DNA of 64,000 nucleotides from Proteiniclasticum sp. (GTDB lineage: Bacteria; Bacillota; Clostridia; Clostridiales; Clostridiaceae): positions 36,023 to 100,022 of the forward strand of contig NZ_DOPX01000008.1 in the NCBI RefSeq assembly GCF_003514505.1, in the 5' to 3' direction. Made by a program: the position numbers and the translations under genes. This document shows, one piece after another, positions 34,541 to 42,769 of this stretch (position 1 is the stretch's first letter; every line of letters begins with the position of its first letter). The notes below the pieces were generated by a model. That model was not told the origin of the DNA, did no database searches, and worked only from the letters and a program-made list of their open reading frames with translations.

Positions 34541-35470
34541 ATGATTGTGATAGACGAAAATATCAAAGGTGAGTTCAAAGAAGGAACGTATATTGCTTTG
34601 GGCAGTTTCGATGGACTGCATAAAGGTCATATGACACTGATCCATAAAGTGGTGGATGAGGCTATGGCAGATGGACTTAAGAGTGCAGTCTATACTTTCA
34701 AGAACCATCCTTTGACTGTAGCAAAACCGGAGCTTGCACCAAAGCTTCTTATGGATAACCAGCAGAAGATCCACTTGTTGAAGGCTAAGGGGGTGGATGC
34801 GACAATTTTTGTATCCTTCACCATGGAATATATGCAGACAGAAGCAGAAGAGTTTATTCTGAGTCTCATTCATGATTTTAATGCAAAGGGATTCGTTGTA
34901 GGATTCAACTATAAGTATGGATACCAGAACAAAGGAAATGTTGATACATTAAGAGAAATGTCTGAAAGATACGGATTTAAGCTCTTTGTCATGGATGCAG
35001 CTCTGAGTAATGATGACATCATCAGCAGCACAAGAATCAGGAACCTCATTTTGAAAGGACAGATCAAAGAGGCAAATGAGCTTCTCTTTGAACCGTTTAT
35101 GCTAAGAGGTACTGTGATTGGCGGGAAAAAACTGGGGCGGAAAATTGGTTTCCCAACAGCAAATATGAGTTATGACACCAAATATGTGATTCCCAAGACA
35201 GGGGTGTATTATACAAACCTCATGCTGGAAGGGACTTTGCATAAAAGTATCACCTCAGTAGGATATAATCCTACTGTGGATGGAAAAACCTTAAGTATCG
35301 AAACTTATATTCTCGACTTTGACCGTGAGATTTACGGAGAAGAAGTGAAGCTCTATTTTGTAGAATATATGCGGGACGAAGAAAAGTATGCAAGTTTAGA
35401 TGAACTGGTGGAACAGCTTAAGAAAGATAAGGATTATGCAAGAAATCAGGAGCTTTCTACATTATTGTAA
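34541..35470 (+). CDS. ribF: bifunctional riboflavin kinase / FAD synthetase
   Basis: 309-aa enzyme making FMN and then FAD. The N-terminal adenylyltransferase has IALGSFDGLHKGHMTLI and later the ISSTRIR motif. The C-terminal kinase has GTVIGGKKLGRKIGFPTANM and the strand YNPTVDGKTLSIETYIL. I start at ATG 34541 behind GAGGTT; the GTG at 34529 overlaps truB and has no ribosome site. It is the last gene of the rimP operon; rpsO has its own promoter right after. Confidence 0.96.
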   Translation: MIVIDENIKGEFKEGTYIALGSFDGLHKGHMTLIHKVVDEAMADGLKSAVYTFKNHPLTVAKPELAPKLLMDNQQKIHLLKAKGVDATIFVSFTMEYMQTEAEEFILSLIHDFNAKGFVVGFNYKYGYQNKGNVDTLREMSERYGFKLFVMDAALSNDDIISSTRIRNLILKGQIKEANELLFEPFMLRGTVIGGKKLGRKIGFPTANMSYDTKYVIPKTGVYYTNLMLEGTLHKSITSVGYNPTVDGKTLSIETYILDFDREIYGEEVKLYFVEYMRDEEKYASLDELVEQLKKDKDYARNQELSTLL

Positions 35471-35499
35471 TTGAAGTATAGGTTCTGATATGGTATAAT
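35471..35499 (+). promoter_or_regulatory. strong promoter for rpsO
   Basis: TTGAAG at 35471-35476, 17 bases, TATAAT at 35494-35499 with an extended -10 TG at 35491-35492. It starts one base after the ribF stop. Confidence 0.8.
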
Positions 35500-35505
35500 A
35501 CCTAA

Positions 35506-35582
35506 CGAACCATGAACTACGTGATTAGGGTTGCTATCTTTTTACGTGGTCATCGGGGATAATATTTAGGAGGTACAGCAAA
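35506..35582 (+). promoter_or_regulatory. candidate S15 autoregulatory leader
   Basis: ATG and ACTACGT (35512-35522, with one bulged A) pair with ACGTGGT and CAT (35544-35553), giving ten pairs just before the rpsO ribosome site. S15 controls its own mRNA through leader structures in several phyla; this one has not been compared with a model. Confidence 0.45.
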
Positions 35583-35846
35583 ATGGATAAGGCAAGAAAG
35601 CTTGAAATCATCCAGACACACGCAAGACATGAAGGGGACACTGGTTCACCAGAAGTGCAGATCGCACTGCTTACAGAGAGAATCAACTCTTTGACAGAGC
35701 ATCTGAAGTTCCACAAGAAGGATCACCATTCCAGAAGAGGTCTTCTGATGATGGTAGGTCAAAGAAGAGGTCTTCTGAACTATCTGATGGCTGAAGATAT
35801 TGAAAGATACAGAGATATCATTGCTAAGCTTGGAATCAGAAGATAA
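35583..35846 (+). CDS. rpsO: 30S ribosomal protein S15
   Basis: 87-aa S15, a primary binder of the 16S three-way junction. DTGSPEVQIALLTERINSLT, then EHLKFHKKDHHSRRGLL and LVGQRRGLLNYL-type sequence (MVGQRRGLLNYLMAED), are diagnostic. ATG 35583 follows AGGAGG. It stands ahead of pnp, the conserved rpsO-pnp pair, with a terminator between. Confidence 0.99.
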   Translation: MDKARKLEIIQTHARHEGDTGSPEVQIALLTERINSLTEHLKFHKKDHHSRRGLLMMVGQRRGLLNYLMAEDIERYRDIIAKLGIRR

Positions 35847-35863
35847 TTAAAAAATGTACTCTG

Positions 35864-35889
35864 AGCCTGCTTTTCTAAAGCAGGCTTTT
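35864..35889 (+). terminator. rho-independent terminator after rpsO
   Basis: AGCCTGCTTT (35864-35873), loop TCT, AAAGCAGGCT (35877-35886), then TTT. It partly uncouples pnp from rpsO. Confidence 0.8.
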
Positions 35890-35972
35890 AGTATATACTG
35901 GTCTTAAAGCTTTACATTAAGTGAACACGCTACAATGAGCCGGAGAAGCTTATTAGAGAAGAACATCTGATG

Positions 35973-36024
35973 TTTTTTAAAAATCAAAGAATACAACAGG
36001 GTTGATTTTTTGATTTTTAAAAAA
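35973..36024 (+). promoter_or_regulatory. pnp leader long inverted repeat
   Basis: TTTTTTAAAAATCAAA at 35973-35988 is perfectly complementary to TTTGATTTTTAAAAAA at 36009-36024, leaving a 20-base loop, 65 bases ahead of pnp. In E. coli a long pnp leader hairpin, cut by RNase III, lets PNPase repress its own mRNA. A comparable role is an inference. The T-rich arms could also act as a terminator in either direction. Confidence 0.55.
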
Positions 36025-36089
36025 TCTATCGGATTGAAATCTTTAGTGCTTTTCTTCAGCTCTTTGGGCAAAGAAAAGGAGATGAATTC

Positions 36090-38210
36090 ATGCAAATTAA
36101 AAAAGAAATCCAAGTTGCTGGAAGAAATTTCGGTATTGAATTTGGAGACAGAGGGATGCTGTCTGATGCAGCAATCTTCATGAACTACGGTGAAACAGTG
36201 GTTATGGTCAACGCCAATGCTTCTGAGAAGCCAAGAGACGGTATCGATTTTTTCCCGCTGGCAGTGGATTATGAAGAGAAAATGTATGCCGTTGGAAAAA
36301 TTCCTGGCGGGTTTATCAAGAGAGAAGGCAGACCTACGGAGAAAGCCATTCTTTCAGGCCGAGCCATTGACAGACCACTTCGTCCATTATTCCCAAAGGG
36401 ATACAGAAATGACGTACAGGTTGTATGTACAGTTCTATCCGTCGAAAATGACAACCTGCCTGAAATCCTTGCAATTAATGGTGCAGCTTTTGCCCTTCTG
36501 ATTTCTTCAGTTCCCTATACAACACCTTTGGCAGCTGTGATGGTAGGACTTGTGGATGGAGAGTTTATCTTGAATCCAACATCCAAAGAAAGAGAAGAAA
36601 GCTTACTGAACTTAACCGTCTGTGCCACAGAAGACCGTGTCATGATGATTGAAGCGGGAGCGAAGGAAATTGATGAAGATACAATGATTGCAGCCATCGA
36701 CTTTGGATTCAAAGCATGTCAGCCAATCATTGCAATGCAGAAGGAAATCACTGCGGCATATGGAAAAGAAAAGAAAGTTCCTGTGCTTTACACACTGAAC
36801 CAGGATATTGAACAGGAAGTGAGAGCTTTTGCGAAAGATCTGATCTCTGAAGCAATGCACATGGTAGATAAGGATGAAAGAAGCAAGAAAATTGACGAAG
36901 TCAAAACAAAGGTTGCGGAAGCATTCAATGAGAAATATCCAGAAGGAAAGAGCGATATTGCTGAAACACTGTATCTTCTTCAGAAGGAAACTGTGCGTGA
37001 TATGGCAATACTGGAACACAAGAGAATCGATGGAAGAGCATTTGACGAGATCCGTCCACTGGCAGCAGAAGTTGCAGTCCTTCCAAGAACTCATGGTTCA
37101 GGAATTTTCTCAAGAGGTTCAACACAGGTTATGGCTGTGACCACCTTAGGTGCCATCGGCGATATTCAGATTCTTGATGGGGTCAGTGAAGAAGAAAGCA
37201 AGAGATACATCCATCACTATAACTTCCCATCTTACTCTGTTGGTGAAACAAGACCAATGAGAGGTCCCGGAAGAAGAGAAATTGGACATGGTGCCCTTGC
37301 TGAAAAGGCACTGGAGCCATTGATACCAAGTGAGGAAGAGTTCCCATACACCATCCGCGTTGTTTCTGAAGTTCTCTCATCCAATGGTTCCACATCACAG
37401 GCTTCTGTATGTGCGTCCACCTTGGCGCTTCTTGACGCTGGTGTTCCACTAAAGAGACCTGCTGCTGGTATCGCTATGGGCTTGTTTACAACAGATGATC
37501 TTTCCATGGAAGAAATCGTGACAGATATTCAAGGTGTAGAAGATTTCTTCGGAGATATGGATTTCAAGGTTGCTGGAACATCAAAGGGCATCACTGCCAT
37601 CCAAGTTGACACAAAGATTGCTGGTCTCTCTCCTGCATGTATTGAAAAGTCCATCAGGGATGCAAAAACCGCAAGATTTGAGATTCTTGAAGTGATGGAG
37701 AGTGCCATTGTTGAACCAAGACCAGAAGTTTCAAAATATGCACCAAAGATTACAACTCTTCAGATTAATCCGGACAAGATCAGAGATGTCATCGGAAGCG
37801 GTGGTAAGGTGATCAATAAGATTATTGCTGAAACTGGCGTAAAAATTGATATCGATGATACTGGAAAGGTATTTGTTGGCGGACCAGACATTGAAATGGT
37901 GAAAAAGGCCGTTGCAATCATTGAAGGTATCGTGAAGGAAGTAGTTCCTGGCGAGATATACTTAGGTAAAGTAATCAAGATTATGCCATTCGGAGCATTT
38001 ATCGAGATTCTTCCAAACAAAGAAGGGCTTTGCCATATTTCAAAACTTGATATGAAGAGAGTGGAGAAAGTGGAAGATGTTGTAGAGATTGGGGACGAAA
38101 TTCTGGTTAAAGTTACAGAGATTGACCAGCAAGGTAGAATCAATCTTTCAAGAAGAGATGCTCTTATTGAAATGGAAAAGAAAGAAAAAGCAGCAAAAGA
38201 AGAAGAATAA
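36090..38210 (+). CDS. pnp: polyribonucleotide nucleotidyltransferase (PNPase)
   Basis: 706-aa phosphorolytic 3'-5' exoribonuclease, the main mRNA-decay exonuclease in Firmicutes. Two RNase PH cores are separated by a helical domain; the second has RTHGSGIFSRGSTQVMAVTT and later GDMDFKVAGTSKGITAIQVD. Then come KH (PDKIRDVIGSGGKVINKII, about 560) and S1 (YLGKVIKIMPFGAFIEI, about 622). ATG 36090 follows AAGGAGA. Length is normal. Confidence 0.98.
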   Translation: MQIKKEIQVAGRNFGIEFGDRGMLSDAAIFMNYGETVVMVNANASEKPRDGIDFFPLAVDYEEKMYAVGKIPGGFIKREGRPTEKAILSGRAIDRPLRPLFPKGYRNDVQVVCTVLSVENDNLPEILAINGAAFALLISSVPYTTPLAAVMVGLVDGEFILNPTSKEREESLLNLTVCATEDRVMMIEAGAKEIDEDTMIAAIDFGFKACQPIIAMQKEITAAYGKEKKVPVLYTLNQDIEQEVRAFAKDLISEAMHMVDKDERSKKIDEVKTKVAEAFNEKYPEGKSDIAETLYLLQKETVRDMAILEHKRIDGRAFDEIRPLAAEVAVLPRTHGSGIFSRGSTQVMAVTTLGAIGDIQILDGVSEEESKRYIHHYNFPSYSVGETRPMRGPGRREIGHGALAEKALEPLIPSEEEFPYTIRVVSEVLSSNGSTSQASVCASTLALLDAGVPLKRPAAGIAMGLFTTDDLSMEEIVTDIQGVEDFFGDMDFKVAGTSKGITAIQVDTKIAGLSPACIEKSIRDAKTARFEILEVMESAIVEPRPEVSKYAPKITTLQINPDKIRDVIGSGGKVINKIIAETGVKIDIDDTGKVFVGGPDIEMVKKAVAIIEGIVKEVVPGEIYLGKVIKIMPFGAFIEILPNKEGLCHISKLDMKRVEKVEDVVEIGDEILVKVTEIDQQGRINLSRRDALIEMEKKEKAAKEEE

Positions 38211-38217
38211 CATAAGC

Positions 38218-38249
38218 AAAAGGGACAGGCTGAGAAGCCTGTCCCTTTT
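38218..38249. terminator. bidirectional terminator between pnp and the DUF6440-like gene
   Basis: AAAAGGGACAGGCT and AGCCTGTCCCTTTT form a perfect 14-pair stem with loop GAGA. A-run and T-run flank it, so it can stop transcription from both sides. Confidence 0.88.
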
Positions 38250-38436
38250 AGTACGGGAGAGTATGGGCAGGAGTGATCACAGGTTTTCCATTCTGGTCCA
38301 GGAGAACGGTTAAACCCGCACCGTACCCTGCGGCATGATAAAGATAGTTGACACCTGTTTCCTTATCTACCCAGATTTCCATCACGTTCAGTTTACCTTG
38401 GCTGAAGGTCTTGATGAACCGATCGCCTACTTTCAC
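38248..38436 (-). CDS. small DUF6440-like protein
   Basis: 62-aa protein convergent with pnp. The stretch EIWVDKETGVNYLYHAAGY, then GAGLTVLLDQNGKPVI, closely fits the DUF6440 pattern (a beta-rich domain with VDKETGV-YL and GGLTPLLD-GKP). Function is unknown for the family. The start is a GTG ending at 38436, with AAGGAGG 8 bases upstream on the minus strand. The stop lies inside the shared terminator. The only minus-strand gene within the long + strand block up to this point. Confidence 0.85.
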   Translation of the reverse strand: MKVGDRFIKTFSQGKLNVMEIWVDKETGVNYLYHAAGYGAGLTVLLDQNGKPVITPAHTLPY

Positions 38437-38529
38437 ACTATATTCCTCCTTATTCTGTCCTTTTTTAGAAAGTATATCACAGTGCTGCAGAAGAAAAAAA
38501 CAATTGTTTGATTTTCACCGTTTCCTGAT

Positions 38530-38558
38530 TTCAAATAAAGAGACGATTGTGATAGAAT
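38530..38558 (+). promoter_or_regulatory. promoter for ftsK
   Basis: TTCAAA at 38530-38535, 17 bases, TAGAAT at 38553-38558 with an extended -10 TG at 38550-38551. Confidence 0.6.
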
Positions 38559-38600
38559 ATAGATGATATCGAATTTACAGGGATTACGGAGGTAGTTTTT

Positions 38601-41162
38601 TTGAAAGAAACAACCACAGAACAGAAGACTGCTTCTGTCAGAAAGAAAAGTACAAATGGAACTGTTAAAAGAACTGGAACTGTCAGAAAACCTACAGCAT
38701 CCAAGACGAAGAAAACAAGTCAGAGAAAAGGAAGCCGTAAAACGGCTGATGATAAGCGAAAAGATTTTTACCATGAGCTCATAGGGCTTGCACTCCTTGG
38801 AGTGGGGATTTTTTCGTTGATCTCTATGCTGTCAACTAGCGTTGGGATATTGGGGGAAACAATAAGGGATATGCTGGTATCCACTTTAGGGGCCACGGCT
38901 TACGTGTTTCCTCTTTTAGTGCTGCTCATGGGATCATCACTGATTCTTAGAAAGCCTCAATTGTTCTCCAATAAGAAAACATACGGAGTGCTCCTTTTCG
39001 CGGTAGTCACTGCAATGCTCCTTTCACTGAATAGAATGGAGTCTGTGCATCGGGAAGGGTTCCTGGTGACCCTTAAGAATCTTATGAATATTGATGATGT
39101 GAATCATGGTGGAATTTTTGGTCTGATTCTTGCAGTTCCTCTTTATAGGTTAATTGGACCTTTCGGCACCTATATTGTAGCGGGGTGTTTTTATGTTGTT
39201 GCACTGGTGCTGGTTTTCAATACGACCATTTATGATTTTCTAAGGAAAACCAATGAGCAGAGAATGACTGCCAAAGGAAAAATGGAAATCAGAAGAGAAG
39301 AAAAAAAGAGGTACAGAGCTCAAAAGCTAGAACAGAAACAGGAATTAAAAAATGAAGAGAAAATCGTTGAAGAGAAGCTGAAGATACTGGAAATGATGAA
39401 CGGCAATGAAGAATACAGGATGAGCACAGTAGATCAGGAGACCAAGTCGCCCTTTGTCCATCTGGATGTGGAAGATTCTGAAGGCATGGTCAAGACGGTT
39501 CTAAAGGAAGATGATCTGTCAAAGGAACTCCTGGTAGAGAAATCTGACACGCCTGACACCTCATCAGAAATCACTGTTGAAATGTCATCTGAGAAATCAC
39601 AGGAGCACCTGAATGGAGGAGAGGAGCAGAAGGAGCAGCCGGAAGAGCCTAAGATCACCACGGAGAAAAGGAAGCGTGCGCCTGCTCTTGAAGAAATAGA
39701 AGGGGAACAGATGGGGCTTGAGGAATTTGAGAAGCCCGCTTATGAATTTCCTGAAATTGCGCTCTTGAAACAGAACATTAAAGGCATGCTGGCGAATGAA
39801 GACCGGGATGAAATTCTGGAGAATGCGAAAAAACTCGAAGACACCCTGATGTCTTTTGGTGTAGAAGCAAGAGTGATTCATGTTTCAAAAGGTCCATCCG
39901 TTACAAGATATGAACTTCAACCCAAAGCAGGGGTAAAGGTTTCTCGGATTGTGAACTTATCTGACGATATTGCTTTAGCGCTTGCTGCAAGAGGTGTGCG
40001 TATCGAAGCGCCCATTCCGGGAAAGGCTGCGGTTGGCATTGAGATTCCGAATAAGGAGACCACGGCAGTTTATCTGAGAGAAGTTATTGAAGACTCGAAG
40101 TTTCAGCGAAGCACAAGTAAAATATCAGTGGCTTTGGGGAAAGATATATCCGGGGAGGCCATTATCGGTGACTTATCTAAAATGCCCCATGTGCTGATTG
40201 CGGGAGCCACAGGATCAGGTAAAAGTGTTTGCATCAATTCCCTTATCATCTCGATCCTATACAAGTATGATCCTGAACATGTAAGACTCCTTATGGTGGA
40301 TCCAAAAGTGGTAGAGCTTAATGTTTATAATGGCATTCCTCATCTTCTAATTCCTGTTGTAACAGATCCGAAGAAAGCCGCTGGAGCTCTAAACTGGGCA
40401 GTAAATGAAATGACGAGGAGATATCAGTCCTTTGCTGAATATGGAGTCCGTAATATCGAGGGATTCAATGAGCTTGCAAAAAAGAACAAAGAACTTCAAA
40501 GTCTCCCTTACATTGTCGTGATCGTAGATGAGCTCGCAGATCTTATGATGGTTTCCGCCAACGAAGTGGAAGACTATATTGCAAGACTGGCTCAAATGGC
40601 TAGAGCTGCTGGTATGCATCTGGTGATTGCCACACAAAGGCCATCCGTGGATGTTATTACAGGTGTGATCAAAGCGAACATTCCCTCTAGGATTTCTTTT
40701 GCTGTATCCAGTGCCATTGACTCCAGAACGATCCTGGACTCTGGAGGAGCGGAAAAGCTTTTAGGAAAAGGAGATATGCTCTATTATCCGGTGGGTGAAC
40801 AAAAACCCAAGAGAATTCAAGGGGCATTCATCTCGGAAGAAGAAGTTGAAGCAATCGTATCCAGGATCAAGGTTCAGAAAGACCAGCTTCTCTATGACCA
40901 GGAAATTATGGAACATATAGAAAAAGGCAGAAGCGACCAAGAGGACAGTGAAGAAGGAGACGAGCTTTATCAGGAAGCGGTTAAGGTTGTGGTGGAGAAC
41001 CAGCAAGCTTCAACATCCTTTTTACAGCGAAAAATGAGAATTGGATATAACAGAGCTGCAAGAATTATGGATCAGCTGGAGGAACGAGGTGTGATCTCAC
41101 AGCGGGACGGGTCAAAACCAAGACAGGTACTCATGTCAGAGTATCAGTTACGGGATGAGTAG
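38601..41162 (+). CDS. ftsK: DNA translocase FtsK/SpoIIIE
   Basis: 853-aa membrane-anchored ATPase that pumps chromosomal DNA through the division septum or into a spore. A basic N-terminal tail (about 1-50) is followed by four hydrophobic helices (about 57-215), then a charged linker rich in Glu and Lys, and the alpha/beta motor with Walker A AGATGSGKSVCINSLI (about 533) and Walker B VIVDELADLMM (about 640). The C-terminal gamma winged helix (about 790-850, FLQRKMRIGYNRAARIMDQL) reads orientation sequences. TTG 38601 follows GGAGGT. Whether it acts in sporulation cannot be told from here. Confidence 0.97.
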   Translation: MKETTTEQKTASVRKKSTNGTVKRTGTVRKPTASKTKKTSQRKGSRKTADDKRKDFYHELIGLALLGVGIFSLISMLSTSVGILGETIRDMLVSTLGATAYVFPLLVLLMGSSLILRKPQLFSNKKTYGVLLFAVVTAMLLSLNRMESVHREGFLVTLKNLMNIDDVNHGGIFGLILAVPLYRLIGPFGTYIVAGCFYVVALVLVFNTTIYDFLRKTNEQRMTAKGKMEIRREEKKRYRAQKLEQKQELKNEEKIVEEKLKILEMMNGNEEYRMSTVDQETKSPFVHLDVEDSEGMVKTVLKEDDLSKELLVEKSDTPDTSSEITVEMSSEKSQEHLNGGEEQKEQPEEPKITTEKRKRAPALEEIEGEQMGLEEFEKPAYEFPEIALLKQNIKGMLANEDRDEILENAKKLEDTLMSFGVEARVIHVSKGPSVTRYELQPKAGVKVSRIVNLSDDIALALAARGVRIEAPIPGKAAVGIEIPNKETTAVYLREVIEDSKFQRSTSKISVALGKDISGEAIIGDLSKMPHVLIAGATGSGKSVCINSLIISILYKYDPEHVRLLMVDPKVVELNVYNGIPHLLIPVVTDPKKAAGALNWAVNEMTRRYQSFAEYGVRNIEGFNELAKKNKELQSLPYIVVIVDELADLMMVSANEVEDYIARLAQMARAAGMHLVIATQRPSVDVITGVIKANIPSRISFAVSSAIDSRTILDSGGAEKLLGKGDMLYYPVGEQKPKRIQGAFISEEEVEAIVSRIKVQKDQLLYDQEIMEHIEKGRSDQEDSEEGDELYQEAVKVVVENQQASTSFLQRKMRIGYNRAARIMDQLEERGVISQRDGSKPRQVLMSEYQLRDE

Positions 41163-41277
41163 TTCTTGTGAAATGTATGAGAATATGAGATGATATAGCT
41201 AGAATTAAAGTTTTTGGTATAAACTTATCAGTAATACAAAGAAGAATAGAGACAATACGAAAGTTGGAGTGGATAAT

Positions 41278-41868
41278 ATGAATTTACCAAATAAGCTGAC
41301 ATTATTTAGAATGATTTTAGTACCTGTTTTTTTAGTTTTAGTATCCGTGAAAGCAATTCCATTTAATTTTACCTTAGCCACTGTAATTTTTGTTGTGGCT
41401 GCCTACACTGACCATTTGGATGGTAAGATTGCAAGACGAGATAATCTCATCACAAATTTTGGAAAATTCATGGACCCTTTGGCGGACAAACTTCTTGTCA
41501 CATCTGCACTGATTGCGCTTGTTGAGTATAATCTGATCGGTGCTTGGGTCGCAGTTGTTGTTATTTCACGAGAGTTTGCAGTATCCGGATTAAGAACCAT
41601 CGCAGCGAATGAAGGTGTTGTCATTGCAGCGAGTATTTGGGGGAAGATCAAAACTACCACTCAGATTATTGCGATTGTATCCATGCTGATACAGCTGATT
41701 TCTACTCACGAGGAGTATCTGATTGAACTTTTCAAGTCGGTACCTTTCTTGGGGTCATTCTTCAGTATTTTCCCGCCAGTGGCAATGTATGTAGCGGTGT
41801 TCTTCACAATCATGTCAGGGTTGGATTACTTTAAAAATGGATGGGCATACATTGACACCAATAAGTAA
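41278..41868 (+). CDS. pgsA: CDP-diacylglycerol-glycerol-3-phosphate 3-phosphatidyltransferase
   Basis: 196-aa membrane enzyme making phosphatidylglycerol-phosphate from CDP-diacylglycerol. The opening NLPNKLTLFRMILVPVF is typical. The CDP-alcohol phosphotransferase motif is DHLDGKIAR followed by FGKFMDPLADKLL (about 44-72). Four or more hydrophobic helices are visible. I start at ATG 41278, 6 bases after GGAGTGG; GTG 41269 overlaps that site. It uses the product of CdsA encoded earlier. Confidence 0.95.
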   Translation: MNLPNKLTLFRMILVPVFLVLVSVKAIPFNFTLATVIFVVAAYTDHLDGKIARRDNLITNFGKFMDPLADKLLVTSALIALVEYNLIGAWVAVVVISREFAVSGLRTIAANEGVVIAASIWGKIKTTTQIIAIVSMLIQLISTHEEYLIELFKSVPFLGSFFSIFPPVAMYVAVFFTIMSGLDYFKNGWAYIDTNK

Positions 41869-41879
41869 CAGGTGGATTT

Positions 41880-41907
41880 ACGGTCACAGAAGTGTGGCCG
41901 TTTTTTT
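41880..41907 (+). terminator. rho-independent terminator after pgsA
   Basis: ACGGTCAC (41880-41887), loop AGAAGT, GTGGCCGT (41894-41901), then seven T. Confidence 0.85.
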
Positions 41908-42083
41908 GTTGCTTCAAGTTTGGACTCAATAAAGGAAGTAATACTTATGTACACCTTATAGCCATACGGTAAAAAAGATGTAATGTTTTCATGTCGTTTT
42001 TTTGAAAATTATGAATGGATCCGCATAGAATTACTGGAACATGGAACATTGTGAAAACAGTTGAAAACACTAGTTTAGAATCG

Positions 42084-42113
42084 TTGACGCCGCACTTTCG
42101 GTAAAGCTATAAT
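42084..42113 (+). promoter_or_regulatory. promoter for the GlsB-like pair
   Basis: TTGACG at 42084-42089, 18 bases, perfect TATAAT at 42108-42113. It resembles a sigma-A rather than a stress-sigma promoter. Confidence 0.7.
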
Positions 42114-42168
42114 AACCTCAAGATTACAAGAAGTGATCAAAACCATTTATCTAAGGAGGTATTATAAC

Positions 42169-42432
42169 ATGCCAGAAGTAACAAATATTATAGTATGGCT
42201 GATACTTGGTGGAGTATCGGGTTGGATTGCCAGCATGATTGCTGGGAAGGATGCCAAGATGGGTATTCTCGCTAATATTATTGTAGGTATCATCGGAGCG
42301 TTTATTGGTGGATGGGTCGCTGGGCTTTTAGGTCTTGGACCAGCAACAGGACTCAATATCTGGAGCTTTATTGTATCTGTCATTGGAGCTCTGATTCTAC
42401 TATGGATCATCGGTCTAGTGAACAAGAGATAG
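42169..42432 (+). CDS. GlsB/YeaQ/YmgE family small membrane protein, copy 1
   Basis: 87-aa hydrophobic protein of the transglycosylase-associated (GlsB/YeaQ/YmgE) family, often tied to envelope or general stress; biochemical function is not known. Three hydrophobic segments: about 6-24, 33-55 and 63-83. Glycine-rich motifs GGVSGWIASMIAG and GAFIGGWVAGLLGL are typical. ATG 42169 follows AAGGAGG at 42153-42159. The next gene is a near copy 18 bases away. Confidence 0.93.
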   Translation: MPEVTNIIVWLILGGVSGWIASMIAGKDAKMGILANIIVGIIGAFIGGWVAGLLGLGPATGLNIWSFIVSVIGALILLWIIGLVNKR

Positions 42433-42450
42433 ATTAAGGAGGTAAAATTT

Positions 42451-42714
42451 ATGCCAGAAGTATCAAATATCATCGTATGGATTATATTAGGTGGAGTATC
42501 GGGATGGATTGCCAGCATGATTGCCGGAAAAGACGCTAAGATGGGAATCTTCGCTAACATCATTGTGGGTGTCATCGGTGCATTTATCGGCGGATGGGTC
42601 GCAGGTCTTCTAGGCCTTGGACCTGCAACGGGACTTAATATCTGGAGCTTCATCGTATCTATAGCGGGGGCACTGATTCTGCTTTGGATCATTGGCATAG
42701 TGAGTAAAAGATAA
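42451..42714 (+). CDS. GlsB/YeaQ/YmgE family small membrane protein, copy 2
   Basis: 87-aa paralogue of the preceding gene, same length; by my alignment 79 of 87 residues are identical. About 34 codons differ silently against 8 replacements. The duplication is therefore not very recent and the protein is under strong constraint. It shares the membrane-segment layout. ATG 42451 follows AAGGAGG. The two genes form one operon closed by the hairpin at 42728-42752. Possibly they form a hetero-oligomer; this is inference. Confidence 0.93.
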   Translation: MPEVSNIIVWIILGGVSGWIASMIAGKDAKMGIFANIIVGVIGAFIGGWVAGLLGLGPATGLNIWSFIVSIAGALILLWIIGIVSKR

Positions 42715-42722
42715 AGTTATAC

Positions 42723-42752
42723 AAAAAAAAGGAGCGGGATTTCCGCTCCTTT
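42723..42752. terminator. bidirectional terminator
   Basis: AAAGGAGCGG (42728-42737), loop GATTT, CCGCTCCTTT (42743-42752). On the minus strand it is followed by an eight-T run, so it is strongest for the HAD-ending minus-strand operon; it also closes the GlsB-like pair. Confidence 0.88.
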
Positions 42753-42769
42753 CTCATGTGCTCAAAAGT

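Larger units (their letters stand above)
41869..42168 (+). other. 300-base intergenic region before the GlsB-like pair
   Basis: Contains the pgsA terminator, the promoter at 42084-42113, and a sequence at 41996-42010 that matches 12 of 15 positions of a CodY box. I see no small gene or RNA gene in it. Confidence 0.5.

Noticed and set aside
42162..42698. 178-codon minus-strand frame with an internal repeat
   Set aside because: The repeat is only the reverse of the two tandem GlsB-like genes; no ribosome site.
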